A stretch of DNA of 64,000 bases, from the NCBI RefSeq assembly GCF_026013615.1, contig NZ_JAPDPI010000004.1:1-64000 (forward strand). Reading direction: 5' to 3'. The translations under genes were made by a program, and so were the position numbers. This document shows positions 52,230 to 61,460 of the stretch, piece by piece. The notes under the pieces are model-generated. The model worked only from the letters and a program-made list of their open reading frames with translations, had not been told where the DNA came from and searched no databases. The DNA comes from Plebeiibacterium marinum. Its GTDB lineage: Bacteria; Bacteroidota; Bacteroidia; Bacteroidales; Marinilabiliaceae. Position 1 is the stretch's first letter. Every line of letters begins with the position of its first letter.

Positions 52230-54344
52230 TTATTCTTCACTCTCCTCTGCTTCTACCTCTGCTTCTTTTTGCTTTCCGTATCGTTTAATGATATTATACG
52301 CCTTGTAAAGCCCCAATTCACCAGCTCTGCTTAAATCCCCGGTTCCTTCCTTATCCATTTTCAAATAGATACGTGTTAATCCCCTGTTAAAGTATGCTTC
52401 TGCAAACTGTGGATTTAGTTTTATAGCATTTGTAAACTGATTAACAGCTCCTTTATAGTCTTTTTTAACACAATATAGAACACCTAAATTAAAATAAGCA
52501 AACTCATATCCAGGATTCAACTCAATTACCTGTTTCAAGTCACGCTCCACCAGGTCATAATCAAGCATCCTTTTTACCACTTTATCTTCTTCATTTGCTT
52601 TGGCTTTTGAGGTATTCATTCCTGTAATCAGTTTTTCAGGCAAATCTTCTTCTTCAAATGATTTCATCACTTCTACCATCTTAAAACGAACAGCTGCTCT
52701 ATTCATATGATAAAGAATCAGTTCCGGATGATTCTTTGGGGTGTGCTCAATTAAGTAATCATAATCCTTAATTGCATTACTATAATTAAGCACTACACCA
52801 TATAATATGGCCCTAATGAACCTTAGATCATTATTATCAGGATATTTATTCAGCTTCAAAGTTGCTTCTTCAATAGTTCTGTAATACCTAAAAGCATCAT
52901 CTCCCTCATTAACTACCTCATTATTAGAAAATACCAATGTATGGTTAAATACATTCCGGCTGTTAAACCTGGTTAGTTCAGGTTTATAATATCTTGAACG
53001 GTTTGTTTCAGCATCTTCAGAAAAGAAAGTTAAACTGAATACTTTTTCAAGGTCTATTACAATATCGCGAAACTGTATTTTTCCTTTTAGATCAGTAATT
53101 TCATCCACCTCATTATCCTCTGTTGTAAAGTCATCCAGTACAGCAATCTTATCATGATTACTAATATCCTGGTCATCTTCACTCCTTGTTTCTTTAGGCT
53201 TTTTCTTTCCCGACTTTTGATTTTCACCATCCTGGGTGGCATTTCGTCTCTTGTCATGCTCCAGCTTCATGGCCATGTTCATATCTTTAGTTTGCTCTGC
53301 TTTCATATTTAATCCTGCAAAAGCTTCACTCCTTGCCATATATGCCTGTGCATAATTTGGATAGTGCTTAATTATTAAGTTAAGATCCGAAAGAGCTTCC
53401 CTATACTCCCCTACTCTCAAAAATAATAAGGAACGGTTGAAAAGAGTTAGTAAATCATTGGGATTTAAAGCCAGCACTCTCGAAAAGTCGCTAATAGCAT
53501 TGTTTACATCACCAACTTCGGCCCTAAGCAAGCCCCTATTGGCATATGCCATTATATTTTTGGGCTGCAGCTCAATAACTTTATTAAAATCACTCATGGT
53601 ACCCTCCAGGTCATCAACCTGATAACGGATAGCTCCACGCAAATAATAATACATCGGCTCCCTCGGATCAATGTTTATGGCATCACCAATCCTTTCTAAA
53701 GCCTTATCAAATTCATTAATATCATAGTATATTGCTGCACTAAAACGATAGGCTTCTGCAACCAAAGGGTTTACCAAAATGGCCTCATCCATGTCTGTTA
53801 CAGCTCCTATGGTATCTTTCAAATTTAATTTTGAGATAGCCCTGTTTATATAGGCGCCATATTGTCCCGGAGAAATTTTTAACACTGAAGAAAAGTCATC
53901 AACCCCCTGTTCCCATTCTTCTTTTTGCATATGGGCCAGCCCCCTGTTAAATAAAATACTTATATCCTGGGGTTCCATCTCTAGCCCTTTAGCATAGTCT
54001 GCCAGCGACCCCTCATAATCCCCTAACTGTGCTCTGATATTCCCCCGAAAACTATAGAACTCATAATAAAACGGAATGATTTCTATGGCTTTATTCATGT
54101 CATTTTCTGCTCCTTTAACATCATCAAGACTGTATTTTGCCCTTGCCCTGAAGTAATATGGGAGACCCCAATAGGGTTTACTTTCAATTGCTTTATTAAA
54201 AAAGGAAATAGCCAATACGTATTCCTGCTGATACAAGGCAAACCTTCCGGCCTCAATAACCTTATCTGTATTTATTTGTGCTGAAGCATGTACTGCCGTA
54301 AAAAGACAGAGAATTATTATTATTTTTTTTAAGAATGTTCCCAT
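52230..54344 (-). CDS. Secreted TPR-repeat protein
   Basis: The 704-residue protein has an N-terminal signal peptide (MGTFLKKIIIILCLFTAVHASA) followed by about 10 TPR repeats at 20-350 and more at about 585-680, with a charged acidic linker (about 365-420) between. The frame extends to 54383, but the ATG at 54344 puts the signal peptide at the N-terminus. It is probably periplasmic or surface-associated. It ends exactly where the Pif1-TPR gene begins, which is an unexpected pairing of an exported and a cytosolic protein. Confidence 0.85.
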   Translation of the reverse strand: MGTFLKKIIIILCLFTAVHASAQINTDKVIEAGRFALYQQEYVLAISFFNKAIESKPYWGLPYYFRARAKYSLDDVKGAENDMNKAIEIIPFYYEFYSFRGNIRAQLGDYEGSLADYAKGLEMEPQDISILFNRGLAHMQKEEWEQGVDDFSSVLKISPGQYGAYINRAISKLNLKDTIGAVTDMDEAILVNPLVAEAYRFSAAIYYDINEFDKALERIGDAINIDPREPMYYYLRGAIRYQVDDLEGTMSDFNKVIELQPKNIMAYANRGLLRAEVGDVNNAISDFSRVLALNPNDLLTLFNRSLLFLRVGEYREALSDLNLIIKHYPNYAQAYMARSEAFAGLNMKAEQTKDMNMAMKLEHDKRRNATQDGENQKSGKKKPKETRSEDDQDISNHDKIAVLDDFTTEDNEVDEITDLKGKIQFRDIVIDLEKVFSLTFFSEDAETNRSRYYKPELTRFNSRNVFNHTLVFSNNEVVNEGDDAFRYYRTIEEATLKLNKYPDNNDLRFIRAILYGVVLNYSNAIKDYDYLIEHTPKNHPELILYHMNRAAVRFKMVEVMKSFEEEDLPEKLITGMNTSKAKANEEDKVVKRMLDYDLVERDLKQVIELNPGYEFAYFNLGVLYCVKKDYKGAVNQFTNAIKLNPQFAEAYFNRGLTRIYLKMDKEGTGDLSRAGELGLYKAYNIIKRYGKQKEAEVEAEESEE

Positions 54345-54464
54345 AAAATATATTGGCAGATGATACCCTTTAAAAATTTGCAAACAAATATAACAAGTTT
54401 ATGCTTTTGATATAAATACCATGCCAAAAGTTAAGAACTAAAATAAATCAAAATCATATCCCCC

Positions 54465-55412
54465 TTACTTTTGCCCTACAAACACAAAGTTTGATGGAGA
54501 AATGGTTTCTTCGCCATTCCACCTGTAGGCAGCCAACGCACCTCCGTTAGCCACACAGGCATCAATACAACATATATTGTCTTTTGGAGTCATTTGTCCG
54601 TTCCCCATGCAATAGTGACCAAAGAAAACCAGAGGTTCGTGGTTATTATATATTTCAAACTTCGAAAGAATCTGTTCAGGGACAGTATAATCAGGCAGTT
54701 TAAATTTATTTCCGTAGCTTAACTCTTGAAATGTTTTCCCTTTTGGGCAGTCCCACCATCTGATCCGGAAATTGCTCCTCCGAATATTCTTTGAATCCTT
54801 AATGATTAAATCATCCGGCAACCTGATTTCAATTCCTTTGGTAATCCGGTTAATTGCATCACACAATGGATGGTAGGGGTTTGCCATTAATTTTAAGGCA
54901 CTCTTTCTAAACTTCCCATCTTTTCGGTGTTCTTCAATCAATTGAATAAACTCATCGTTCCAATAGGCATGTACTACCCTGAACAATCCAAAATCCAAAC
55001 TAACCGGCAAGGTCCTTAGCCACTTCACGTATCCTTTTAACTCTTCAGGATCATCTATAAATTCGCCCCTGACCTTTTCTATTAATTTACGACTGGACTC
55101 AGACGGGCGCCGGATTGGTTTCCCCCCTTCTTTGGTAAGGTACATAACCATATTTAATTCATGATTACCTAAAATTGCATGTGCAGAGCCGCACTCTACC
55201 ATAGAACGGACAATTTCCAGCACCTTCCTGGAATTAGGCCCTCTATCTACAAAATCTCCTACAAACACTGCTTTTCGTTGCTGATGCTTCCACACGCCCA
55301 ATACCTTAGTATACCCCAGTTTCTTTAGCAATTCTTCCAGCACCCGGGCATACCCATGTATATCACCAATTATATCGTAATGGCAGTTTTCCTGAATTGT
55401 TTTTCGTTCCAC
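54465..55412 (-). CDS. Metallophosphoesterase (calcineurin-like, PP1/ApaH type)
   Basis: The 315-residue protein has the PPP-type metal motifs: DIIGDIHGYARVLEELLKKLGY (GDIHG), VFVGDFVDRGPNSRKVLEIV (GDFVDRG) and ILGNHELNMVMY (GNHE). A later FFGHYCMGNG supplies the GH metal residue. It could be a Ser/Thr phosphatase or a dinucleoside polyphosphatase. No ATG is present before the domain: the frame begins with TTG at 55496, inside a TATTTTTG box. I chose the GTG at 55412 because related proteins begin just before the YDIIGDIHG strand; a TTG at 55457 is also possible. Confidence 0.85.
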   Translation of the reverse strand: MERKTIQENCHYDIIGDIHGYARVLEELLKKLGYTKVLGVWKHQQRKAVFVGDFVDRGPNSRKVLEIVRSMVECGSAHAILGNHELNMVMYLTKEGGKPIRRPSESSRKLIEKVRGEFIDDPEELKGYVKWLRTLPVSLDFGLFRVVHAYWNDEFIQLIEEHRKDGKFRKSALKLMANPYHPLCDAINRITKGIEIRLPDDLIIKDSKNIRRSNFRIRWWDCPKGKTFQELSYGNKFKLPDYTVPEQILSKFEIYNNHEPLVFFGHYCMGNGQMTPKDNICCIDACVANGGALAAYRWNGEETISPSNFVFVGQK

Positions 55413-55613
55413 GTTATTACATTGAGTAACAAAATTCGATATATTTGATTTCAGCAATTCATAAATTATTGATATTATTGATTGCTGAGTGGTCAAAAAT
55501 ATAAATTTTTAAAGTAATAACCTGAATTCGATTAAAATTACAAAGCTCAGTTTTTATTAAAATACTGATATACAAGTAAAATTCTTTTGTCGAAAAATAA
55601 AATTACTTACGGG

Positions 55614-56609
55614 ATGAGCAAAATAATAAAATGGGGAATAATTGGATGCGGCGATGTAACCGAGCGTAAAAGCGGCCCCGCATTTAATAAAGTTGAAAAT
55701 GCCATACTTACTTCTGTAACCAGAAGGGATTTCAACAAGGCAAAAGATTATGCAATGCGTCACCATGTGGAGCACGTATATAAAAATGCCCAGGAGCTTA
55801 TTGAATCGCCTAACGTGGATGCCATATATGTTGCCACTCCCCCTTCTACCCATGCCGAATACGCCATAATGTGCATGAAGGCAGGCAAACCCGTTTATGT
55901 GGAAAAACCGATGGCCACAAACTATTCTGATTGTCTTAAAATGATTAAGGTATCGGAAGAGACAAAGATCCCACTATTTGTTGCTTACTACCGAAGAACG
56001 CTCCCTGGTTTTTTAAAAGTGAAAGAACTATTGGACGAAGGCGTAATAGGGAGTCCTTTAACTGTTCAAATTAGGTTAAGCCGCCCGGCTAACGACGATG
56101 AAAAAGCCAATTCATGGAGGGTTCAGAAAAGCATTGCCGGCGGGGGCATTTTCCACGACCTGGCTTCACACCAGTTTGATTTTCTTGATTTTATTTTTGG
56201 ACCAGTTATTAAGGCCAATGGTTTTGCCACCAACAATAATAATTGGTATGAAGTTGAGGATACCATTACAGCTTCATTCCAGTTTAAAAATGGCGTAATT
56301 GGAACCGGCCTGTGGTGTTTTAATACGCACAGGGAAGCCACGCAGGATGTTATGGAAATAACCGGCACCAAAGGAAGCATATTATTTAGTGGATTTAACC
56401 ACCACCCCATAAAGCTTATTACCGACAACGGTTTGATTGAGTTCCCTTATCTTAATCCGGAAAACATACAATACAACTTGATTAAACAAGTTAACGAAGC
56501 AATTTTAAAGGGTACAGAATGTGTGAGCACTGGGATTTCGGCTGCCAGAACAAACTGGGTACTGGAGCGGATAATAGAGAATGCTGCAATGCAGAACAGT
56601 GAAAAGTGA
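55614..56609 (+). CDS. Gfo/Idh/MocA family oxidoreductase
   Basis: The 331-residue protein has an NAD(P)-binding N-terminus (WGIIGCGDVTERKSGPAF), the family motif VEKPMATN (about 97-104) with the conserved Lys-Pro, and the C-terminal alpha/beta domain with AGGGIFHDLASHQFD (His of the active site). These enzymes oxidise or reduce sugars and related polyols; the substrate is unknown. The ATG at 55614 was used instead of an upstream TTG. It heads a run of four genes on the plus strand. Confidence 0.9.
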   Translation: MSKIIKWGIIGCGDVTERKSGPAFNKVENAILTSVTRRDFNKAKDYAMRHHVEHVYKNAQELIESPNVDAIYVATPPSTHAEYAIMCMKAGKPVYVEKPMATNYSDCLKMIKVSEETKIPLFVAYYRRTLPGFLKVKELLDEGVIGSPLTVQIRLSRPANDDEKANSWRVQKSIAGGGIFHDLASHQFDFLDFIFGPVIKANGFATNNNNWYEVEDTITASFQFKNGVIGTGLWCFNTHREATQDVMEITGTKGSILFSGFNHHPIKLITDNGLIEFPYLNPENIQYNLIKQVNEAILKGTECVSTGISAARTNWVLERIIENAAMQNSEK

Positions 56610-56697
56610 AAGATGAGAAGAGGCTGCTAAGCACTTTTTGAAAATACAAACACCACACCATTCAATAAAATAACCATTGAATACAAAACACTTAAAG

Positions 56698-57507
56698 TTG
56701 AAAACATACAATAGGGTACTTACCATAGCAGGCAGTGATTCCGGAGGTGGAGCAGGCGTACAGGCTGACATAAAAACTATTTCGGCGTGTGGATGTTACG
56801 CCACATCAGTAATTACTGCCATAACTGCACAAAATACAATTGGTGTTACGGAAGTATTTCCTATTCCTGCCCCAACTGTTAAAAACCAAATGACTGCAGT
56901 ATTAGAGGATATTGGTACCGATATCGTTAAGATTGGAATGCTCCATAATAGTGAAACAATTGTATCGGTGCATCAAATATTAACACAATTTCAAATCAGT
57001 AATATTGTACTGGATCCGGTTATGGTTTCCACCTCGGGAAAGACTTTATTAAAGCAGGATGCCATCATAACGTTAAAAGAAACACTGATTCCTGCAGTCA
57101 AGGTTATTACACCTAATATTCCCGAAGTTGAGCTATTATTAAACAAAAAAGCAAGCTCTCAGAACGACCTGCCTAAACTTGCTAAAGAATTGGGTGATCA
57201 ATATCACATATCGGTGTTGCTCAAAGCAGGACATGCAATTGGAGACGAGCTGACCGACATTCTATACAATTTTGATAAGGGCGAATTTACTTACTTAAAA
57301 TCAAACCGGATAAAAAGCAAGAACACTCACGGAACAGGTTGCACATTATCCTCAGCACTGGCCTCGTTTTTAGCAAAGGGGTTGATTTTAGAAGAGGCTG
57401 CTTCTTTGGCAAAAAAGTATATGCAAAAAGCGATTTTAGCTGGTGCAGACTATAAAATTGGGAAAGGTCATGGCCCTGTAAAACATTTTTATGATTTATG
57501 GGATTAG
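56698..57507 (+). CDS. thiD: Hydroxymethylpyrimidine/phosphomethylpyrimidine kinase
   Basis: The 269-residue PfkB-type kinase has the ThiD N-terminus RVLTIAGSDSGGGAGVQADIKT, the DPVMVSTSG strand, LKAGHAIGDE and the anion-hole HGTGCTLSSALAS. It phosphorylates HMP to HMP-P and HMP-PP for thiamine synthesis. No ATG precedes the domain, and the start is most likely the TTG at 56698 (another TTG at 56677). It is separate from any other thiamine gene in the window, and no TPP riboswitch is visible upstream. Confidence 0.93.
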   Translation: MKTYNRVLTIAGSDSGGGAGVQADIKTISACGCYATSVITAITAQNTIGVTEVFPIPAPTVKNQMTAVLEDIGTDIVKIGMLHNSETIVSVHQILTQFQISNIVLDPVMVSTSGKTLLKQDAIITLKETLIPAVKVITPNIPEVELLLNKKASSQNDLPKLAKELGDQYHISVLLKAGHAIGDELTDILYNFDKGEFTYLKSNRIKSKNTHGTGCTLSSALASFLAKGLILEEAASLAKKYMQKAILAGADYKIGKGHGPVKHFYDLWD

Positions 57508-57584
57508 ATGCAACACCATTAATACAATAACCTGGCATTCAATTGTTGACATTATATTTCTTTATGAACAAAAAATCTTAATTT

Positions 57585-58442
57585 ATGAAAAAGCTTAATT
57601 TAATACTATCTGTCTTACTTTTTTCGTCATATTGTTACAGTCAATCAGGCAAAGTTATTGATAACCTGAGCATGACAAGCAAAATACTTAAGGGCGAAAG
57701 AAAATATGCCATTTACCTGCCACCTGATTATGAAACTTCGGAAAGAAGCTACCCTGTTTTATATTTGCTTCATGGTGCCGGCGACGACCATACCGGATGG
57801 GTGCAATTTGGGGAAGTGTTACACATTGCAGATAAGGCCATAAAAAAAGGCCAATCTACCCCAATGATTATTGTAATGCCTGATGCCAACACCACACAAA
57901 GGGGCTACTACAATAGTATTGATGAAAAATGGCGCTACGAAGATTTCTTTTTTGATGAGTTTATGCCTTATGTGGAATCGACTTACCGAATTAAAAAAGA
58001 AAAAAGATTCCGTGCCATAGCAGGTTTATCAATGGGTGGTGGAGGAACTTTTATTTACGCATTGCACCGACCCGATCTTTTTTCTTCAGCATGCCCGCTT
58101 AGTGCCTATACAGGCCCACTTACCATCGATAACATGAAAAAGCGCTTACCTCAGAATATCAAGGCTTCCAATGAAGTTTTACAATCATATTTTGAAAAGT
58201 ACGATGCTCTTTCCCTAATAAAAAACATGGAGGAAAAAGCAATCAAGTCGGTTCGTTGGTATATTGATTGTGGTGATGATGACTTTTTATTTGAAGGCAA
58301 CAGCCTGATTCATATTGAAATGAACAAAAGAAAGCTTCCCCATGAATACCGTGTACGAAATGGAGGTCATACATGGACTTATTGGAGGGATTCTTTACCA
58401 GAGGTTTTAAAGTTTGTTTCCGATGCCTTTCACCAACATTAA
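57585..58442 (+). CDS. Secreted esterase (esterase D/CE1-like)
   Basis: The 285-residue alpha/beta hydrolase has a signal peptide (to about 20, SYCYSQ). Its oxyanion-side VLYLLHGAGDDHTGW segment is followed by the nucleophile elbow GLSMGGG and the C-terminal catalytic His in GGHTWTYWRD. It resembles CE1-type esterases (feruloyl or acetyl esterases) and secreted enterobactin-like hydrolases; substrate unknown. It is 77 bp after thiD. Confidence 0.88.
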   Translation: MKKLNLILSVLLFSSYCYSQSGKVIDNLSMTSKILKGERKYAIYLPPDYETSERSYPVLYLLHGAGDDHTGWVQFGEVLHIADKAIKKGQSTPMIIVMPDANTTQRGYYNSIDEKWRYEDFFFDEFMPYVESTYRIKKEKRFRAIAGLSMGGGGTFIYALHRPDLFSSACPLSAYTGPLTIDNMKKRLPQNIKASNEVLQSYFEKYDALSLIKNMEEKAIKSVRWYIDCGDDDFLFEGNSLIHIEMNKRKLPHEYRVRNGGHTWTYWRDSLPEVLKFVSDAFHQH

Positions 58443-58469
58443 TTTTTTAATTACAAAAATCAATTTTCT

Positions 58470-58979
58470 ATGAAAATCATTCTTGTAAAGGGCGATATAA
58501 CCAAACAGCAGGTTGATGCCGTTGTTAATGCAGCCAACTCTACTTTACAGGGCGGAGGTGGTGTTGACGGTGCTATCCACCGGGCTGGGGGAAAAGCAAT
58601 TATAGAAGAATGCCTTGAAATACGAAACCGCCAGGGAGGCTGTCCAACAGGTGAAGCTGTAATTACAACTGCAGGTAATATGCCTGCAGTTTTTGTGATT
58701 CATACGGTAGGACCAGTATATGAAGGCGGCCATCATGGTGAACCTGAAAAACTGGCCAACTGTTACCTCAACTCCCTAAAATTAGCTGCTGAAAACAAAA
58801 TAAAAACCATTGCTTTCCCCAACATCTCAACAGGTGTTTATGGATATCCTAAAAAGGAAGCAGCTCAAATTGCCATCACTACTGTTAAAAACAATCTTTT
58901 TAAAGGTATTGAAGAAATAAGGTTTGTTTGTTTTGATGATGAGAACTATACTTTGTATAATGAAATTTTAACCCAATAG
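58470..58979 (+). CDS. Macro domain protein, ADP-ribose/O-acetyl-ADP-ribose hydrolase type
   Basis: The 169 residues are a single macro domain: [34 protein letters not shown] (ADP-ribose-binding loop 1), then [20 protein letters not shown] (loop 2). The Asn-x-Asn and GGGGVDGAI motifs match MacroD/YmdB-type deacetylases that remove O-acetyl or mono-ADP-ribose. It lies 27 bp after the esterase stop and is followed by the terminator shared with the hut genes. Confidence 0.93.
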   Translation: MKIILVKGDITKQQVDAVVNAANSTLQGGGGVDGAIHRAGGKAIIEECLEIRNRQGGCPTGEAVITTAGNMPAVFVIHTVGPVYEGGHHGEPEKLANCYLNSLKLAAENKIKTIAFPNISTGVYGYPKKEAAQIAITTVKNNLFKGIEEIRFVCFDDENYTLYNEILTQ

Positions 58980-58983
58980 AGAA

Positions 58984-59028
58984 GAAAAAAAGAAACTATC
59001 CTGACACATCATTGGGCAGGATAGTTTC
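58984..59028 (-). terminator. Intrinsic terminator of the hut operon
   Basis: The 12-bp stem GAAACTATCCTG (58992-59003) pairs with CAGGATAGTTTC (59017-59028). On the minus strand it is followed by a T-rich tract (complement of 58984-58991). It lies 37 bp after the hutG stop. Confidence 0.88.
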
Positions 59029-59065
59029 ATATAAAATCGTTAAAATACAAACCAAACTCTTTCTT

Positions 59066-60133
59066 CTAGCCTGCAACCCCAACCTGTTTTGAATTCAATT
59101 TTGCAAGTACAAAATCAACAATCTTTGCTGCCAGCAAAGCAGTTAAATTATCCCTGTCCAAATCTGGGTTTAACTCTGCAATATCAAATGATATTACTTT
59201 TTTTGTTTCAAACAAAAACGACAACATTTTCATCATAAAATATGGGGTAAAGCCCAATGGCGAAGGTGCACTTACTCCCGGAGCATAAGCCGAAGAAAAG
59301 CCATCCATATCTATACTAATATATAAATAATGATTTCTTTCAACTACAGGCCTTAGGCGGTCTTTTAAAGCATTTAATTCACTTCCAGACGATTCGCAAT
59401 CATAATTGATAGCATATTGAGCCTTCATATCTTTTGCCACCTGATATAATTCCCGTGTATTGGACTGCTGCTGGATTCCTATGGCAAAATATTCTACCTC
59501 TAAACCACTATCCTTATATTCGTTCAATATCTGGTTAAATGGGGTACCTGAATTACTTCTTCCTTCCACCGGACGCATATCGAAATGAGCATCAAAATTG
59601 ATGATCCCTATTTTTGTTGGGCCAGAGTTTTTTAAATGTCTGGCAATCCCGTTAAAATGCCCATAAGCCAAATCATGCCCCCCGCCCACAACAATTGGGA
59701 ACACCTTACTATCAAGCAAATTAGATACAACTTCAGCCAACATTTCCTGACAAGCTTCCATATTCCGGTCAACACTAACTATATCACCCATATCCATCAC
59801 TTTACCCGAATCAAAGTGGACAGGCAGTTTAGCCAGTCGTTCCCGAAGAAATTCAGGGCCTTTACGAGCCCCTATACGCCCCCTGTTTCTCCGGACTCCC
59901 TCATCACACACGTATCCGACAATACCAATTGAGTTATCGTGACTATTTGATTTAAACTCTTCCAGGTTCTGTAATTGTATTAATTGATGCCAATACTGAA
60001 TCCCTACTTCAGGGTTTGTTGGCCGTCCTTCCCAATACCGCTGTTCGGGAGGAATATATCTTGCGTTAATTTTGTTCATTCCTTTTTTGATATTCAACTC
60101 TTTTGGAGCAAGCTCATTATCTTTTATTGACAT
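59066..60133 (-). CDS. hutG: Formimidoylglutamase (arginase family)
   Basis: The 355-residue ureohydrolase has the manganese-binding motifs GGGHDLAYGHF, INFDAHFDMRP and SIDMDGFSSAYAPGVSAPSP. It converts N-formimidoyl-glutamate to glutamate and formamide, the last step of histidine degradation in this operon. Assignment to HutG, not arginase or agmatinase, rests on its place directly behind hutI (2-bp gap). The N-terminal 60 residues extend beyond the usual core. Confidence 0.93.
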   Translation of the reverse strand: MSIKDNELAPKELNIKKGMNKINARYIPPEQRYWEGRPTNPEVGIQYWHQLIQLQNLEEFKSNSHDNSIGIVGYVCDEGVRRNRGRIGARKGPEFLRERLAKLPVHFDSGKVMDMGDIVSVDRNMEACQEMLAEVVSNLLDSKVFPIVVGGGHDLAYGHFNGIARHLKNSGPTKIGIINFDAHFDMRPVEGRSNSGTPFNQILNEYKDSGLEVEYFAIGIQQQSNTRELYQVAKDMKAQYAINYDCESSGSELNALKDRLRPVVERNHYLYISIDMDGFSSAYAPGVSAPSPLGFTPYFMMKMLSFLFETKKVISFDIAELNPDLDRDNLTALLAAKIVDFVLAKLNSKQVGVAG

Positions 60134-60135
60134 TA

Positions 60136-61359
60136 CTATCTAATAAACACCCTCTCAATATGGTTTGCGCCATAGGAATAAGCTATGGAAGCATAAGAAT
60201 TTAATGGCTTTGTAACAATCAAGCTAGCCTTTTTCCCTTTTGTGATACTGCCAACCCTATCTGCCACACCCATAGCATAGGCACCATTTATGGTGGCTGC
60301 ATTTATAGCCTCTTCCGGATTCATTTTCATTTTAATGCAAGCTATGGCAACAACCAGGCTCATATTACCCGAGGGTGTAGAACCCGGGTTATAGTCAGTA
60401 GCCAAGGCCAAAGGCAATCCTGCATCAATGATTCTGCGAGCCGGAGTATAGGGGATGCTCAAAAAGAAGGAGCATGATGGAAGTGCCACCGGCATTGTTC
60501 CCGATTTTTTTAAAGTCTGGATATCCTGATCGCTCAATTCTTCAAGATGATCAACTGACAAGGCATTATACTTAACACCAGCCTGAACTCCTCCAATAAC
60601 ATTAAACTGATTGACATGGATTTTCGGAATTAAGCCAAAATTCTTTCCTGCTGCCAGAATTTTTTCAGTATCCTCAACATCGAAATATCCCTTTTCACAA
60701 AATACATCCACATACTCAGCCAGGTTTTCCTTTGCAATTTTAGGCATTACCTCATTTATCAACATATCAATATAACCAGCCCCATTGTTTTTAAACTCAT
60801 CAGGGATGGCATGAGCACCAAGAAATGTTGCTTTGATTTGGACAGGATAATTTTGCTTTAATCGCTTGATAACCCATAGCATTTTCAGTTCCGAGTCTGC
60901 ACTCAACCCATAGCCTGATTTTATCTCAACAGCCCCTGTCCCCATGGCCATTATCTCTTCTAAACGCACCCTGCTTTGCTCATAAAGTTCTTCCTCCGAA
61001 ATTTCGCGAAGCCTTTTTGCAGAATTCAAAATACCACCACCCCGTTCAGCTATTTCTTCGTAGGACAGGCCATTGATCCTATCCACAAACTCCTTTTCAC
61101 GATTTCCGGCATAAACAATATGGGTATGCGAATCACACCAGGTTGGCATCACCAACCTCCCAGTACATTCAACCTCCTCATCCACCTGTATGGCAGGACA
61201 ACCAGTCATTTCTCCAAAATCGGTAATAATACCATCTTCAACCAATAACCAGGCATTATCAATGCAGGGCAATTCCTTCATCTGTACCCCTGCAACATAT
61301 TGAGTTGATTCCGGCCGTACCTGAACCAATTGCTTTATATTTTTGAATAGTGTTTTCAT
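60136..61359 (-). CDS. hutI: Imidazolonepropionase
   Basis: The 407-residue amidohydrolase has the zinc-binding CDSHTHIVYAGNRE, LGAHAIPDEFK, HVNQFNVIGG and ATDYNPGSTPSGNM segments of HutI. It hydrolyses 4-imidazolone-5-propionate to formimidoyl-glutamate. The hutI and hutG genes are separated by 2 bp, and the gap to hutU is 101 bp. Confidence 0.96.
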   Translation of the reverse strand: MKTLFKNIKQLVQVRPESTQYVAGVQMKELPCIDNAWLLVEDGIITDFGEMTGCPAIQVDEEVECTGRLVMPTWCDSHTHIVYAGNREKEFVDRINGLSYEEIAERGGGILNSAKRLREISEEELYEQSRVRLEEIMAMGTGAVEIKSGYGLSADSELKMLWVIKRLKQNYPVQIKATFLGAHAIPDEFKNNGAGYIDMLINEVMPKIAKENLAEYVDVFCEKGYFDVEDTEKILAAGKNFGLIPKIHVNQFNVIGGVQAGVKYNALSVDHLEELSDQDIQTLKKSGTMPVALPSCSFFLSIPYTPARRIIDAGLPLALATDYNPGSTPSGNMSLVVAIACIKMKMNPEEAINAATINGAYAMGVADRVGSITKGKKASLIVTKPLNSYASIAYSYGANHIERVFIR

Positions 61360-61460
61360 TCCTTTTAATCCTACGTAATATCAAAAGTTATATTTATCAA
61401 GATTTGTAACAAAAAATAACGAAATCTTGATGCTTGATACCTACCTCTTAGTACTAATTT

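Noticed and set aside
55457-55496. TTG at 55496 as start codon of the metallophosphoesterase
   Set aside because: It lies inside a TATTTTTG box, and the catalytic domain begins much later; a downstream GTG or TTG is more plausible.
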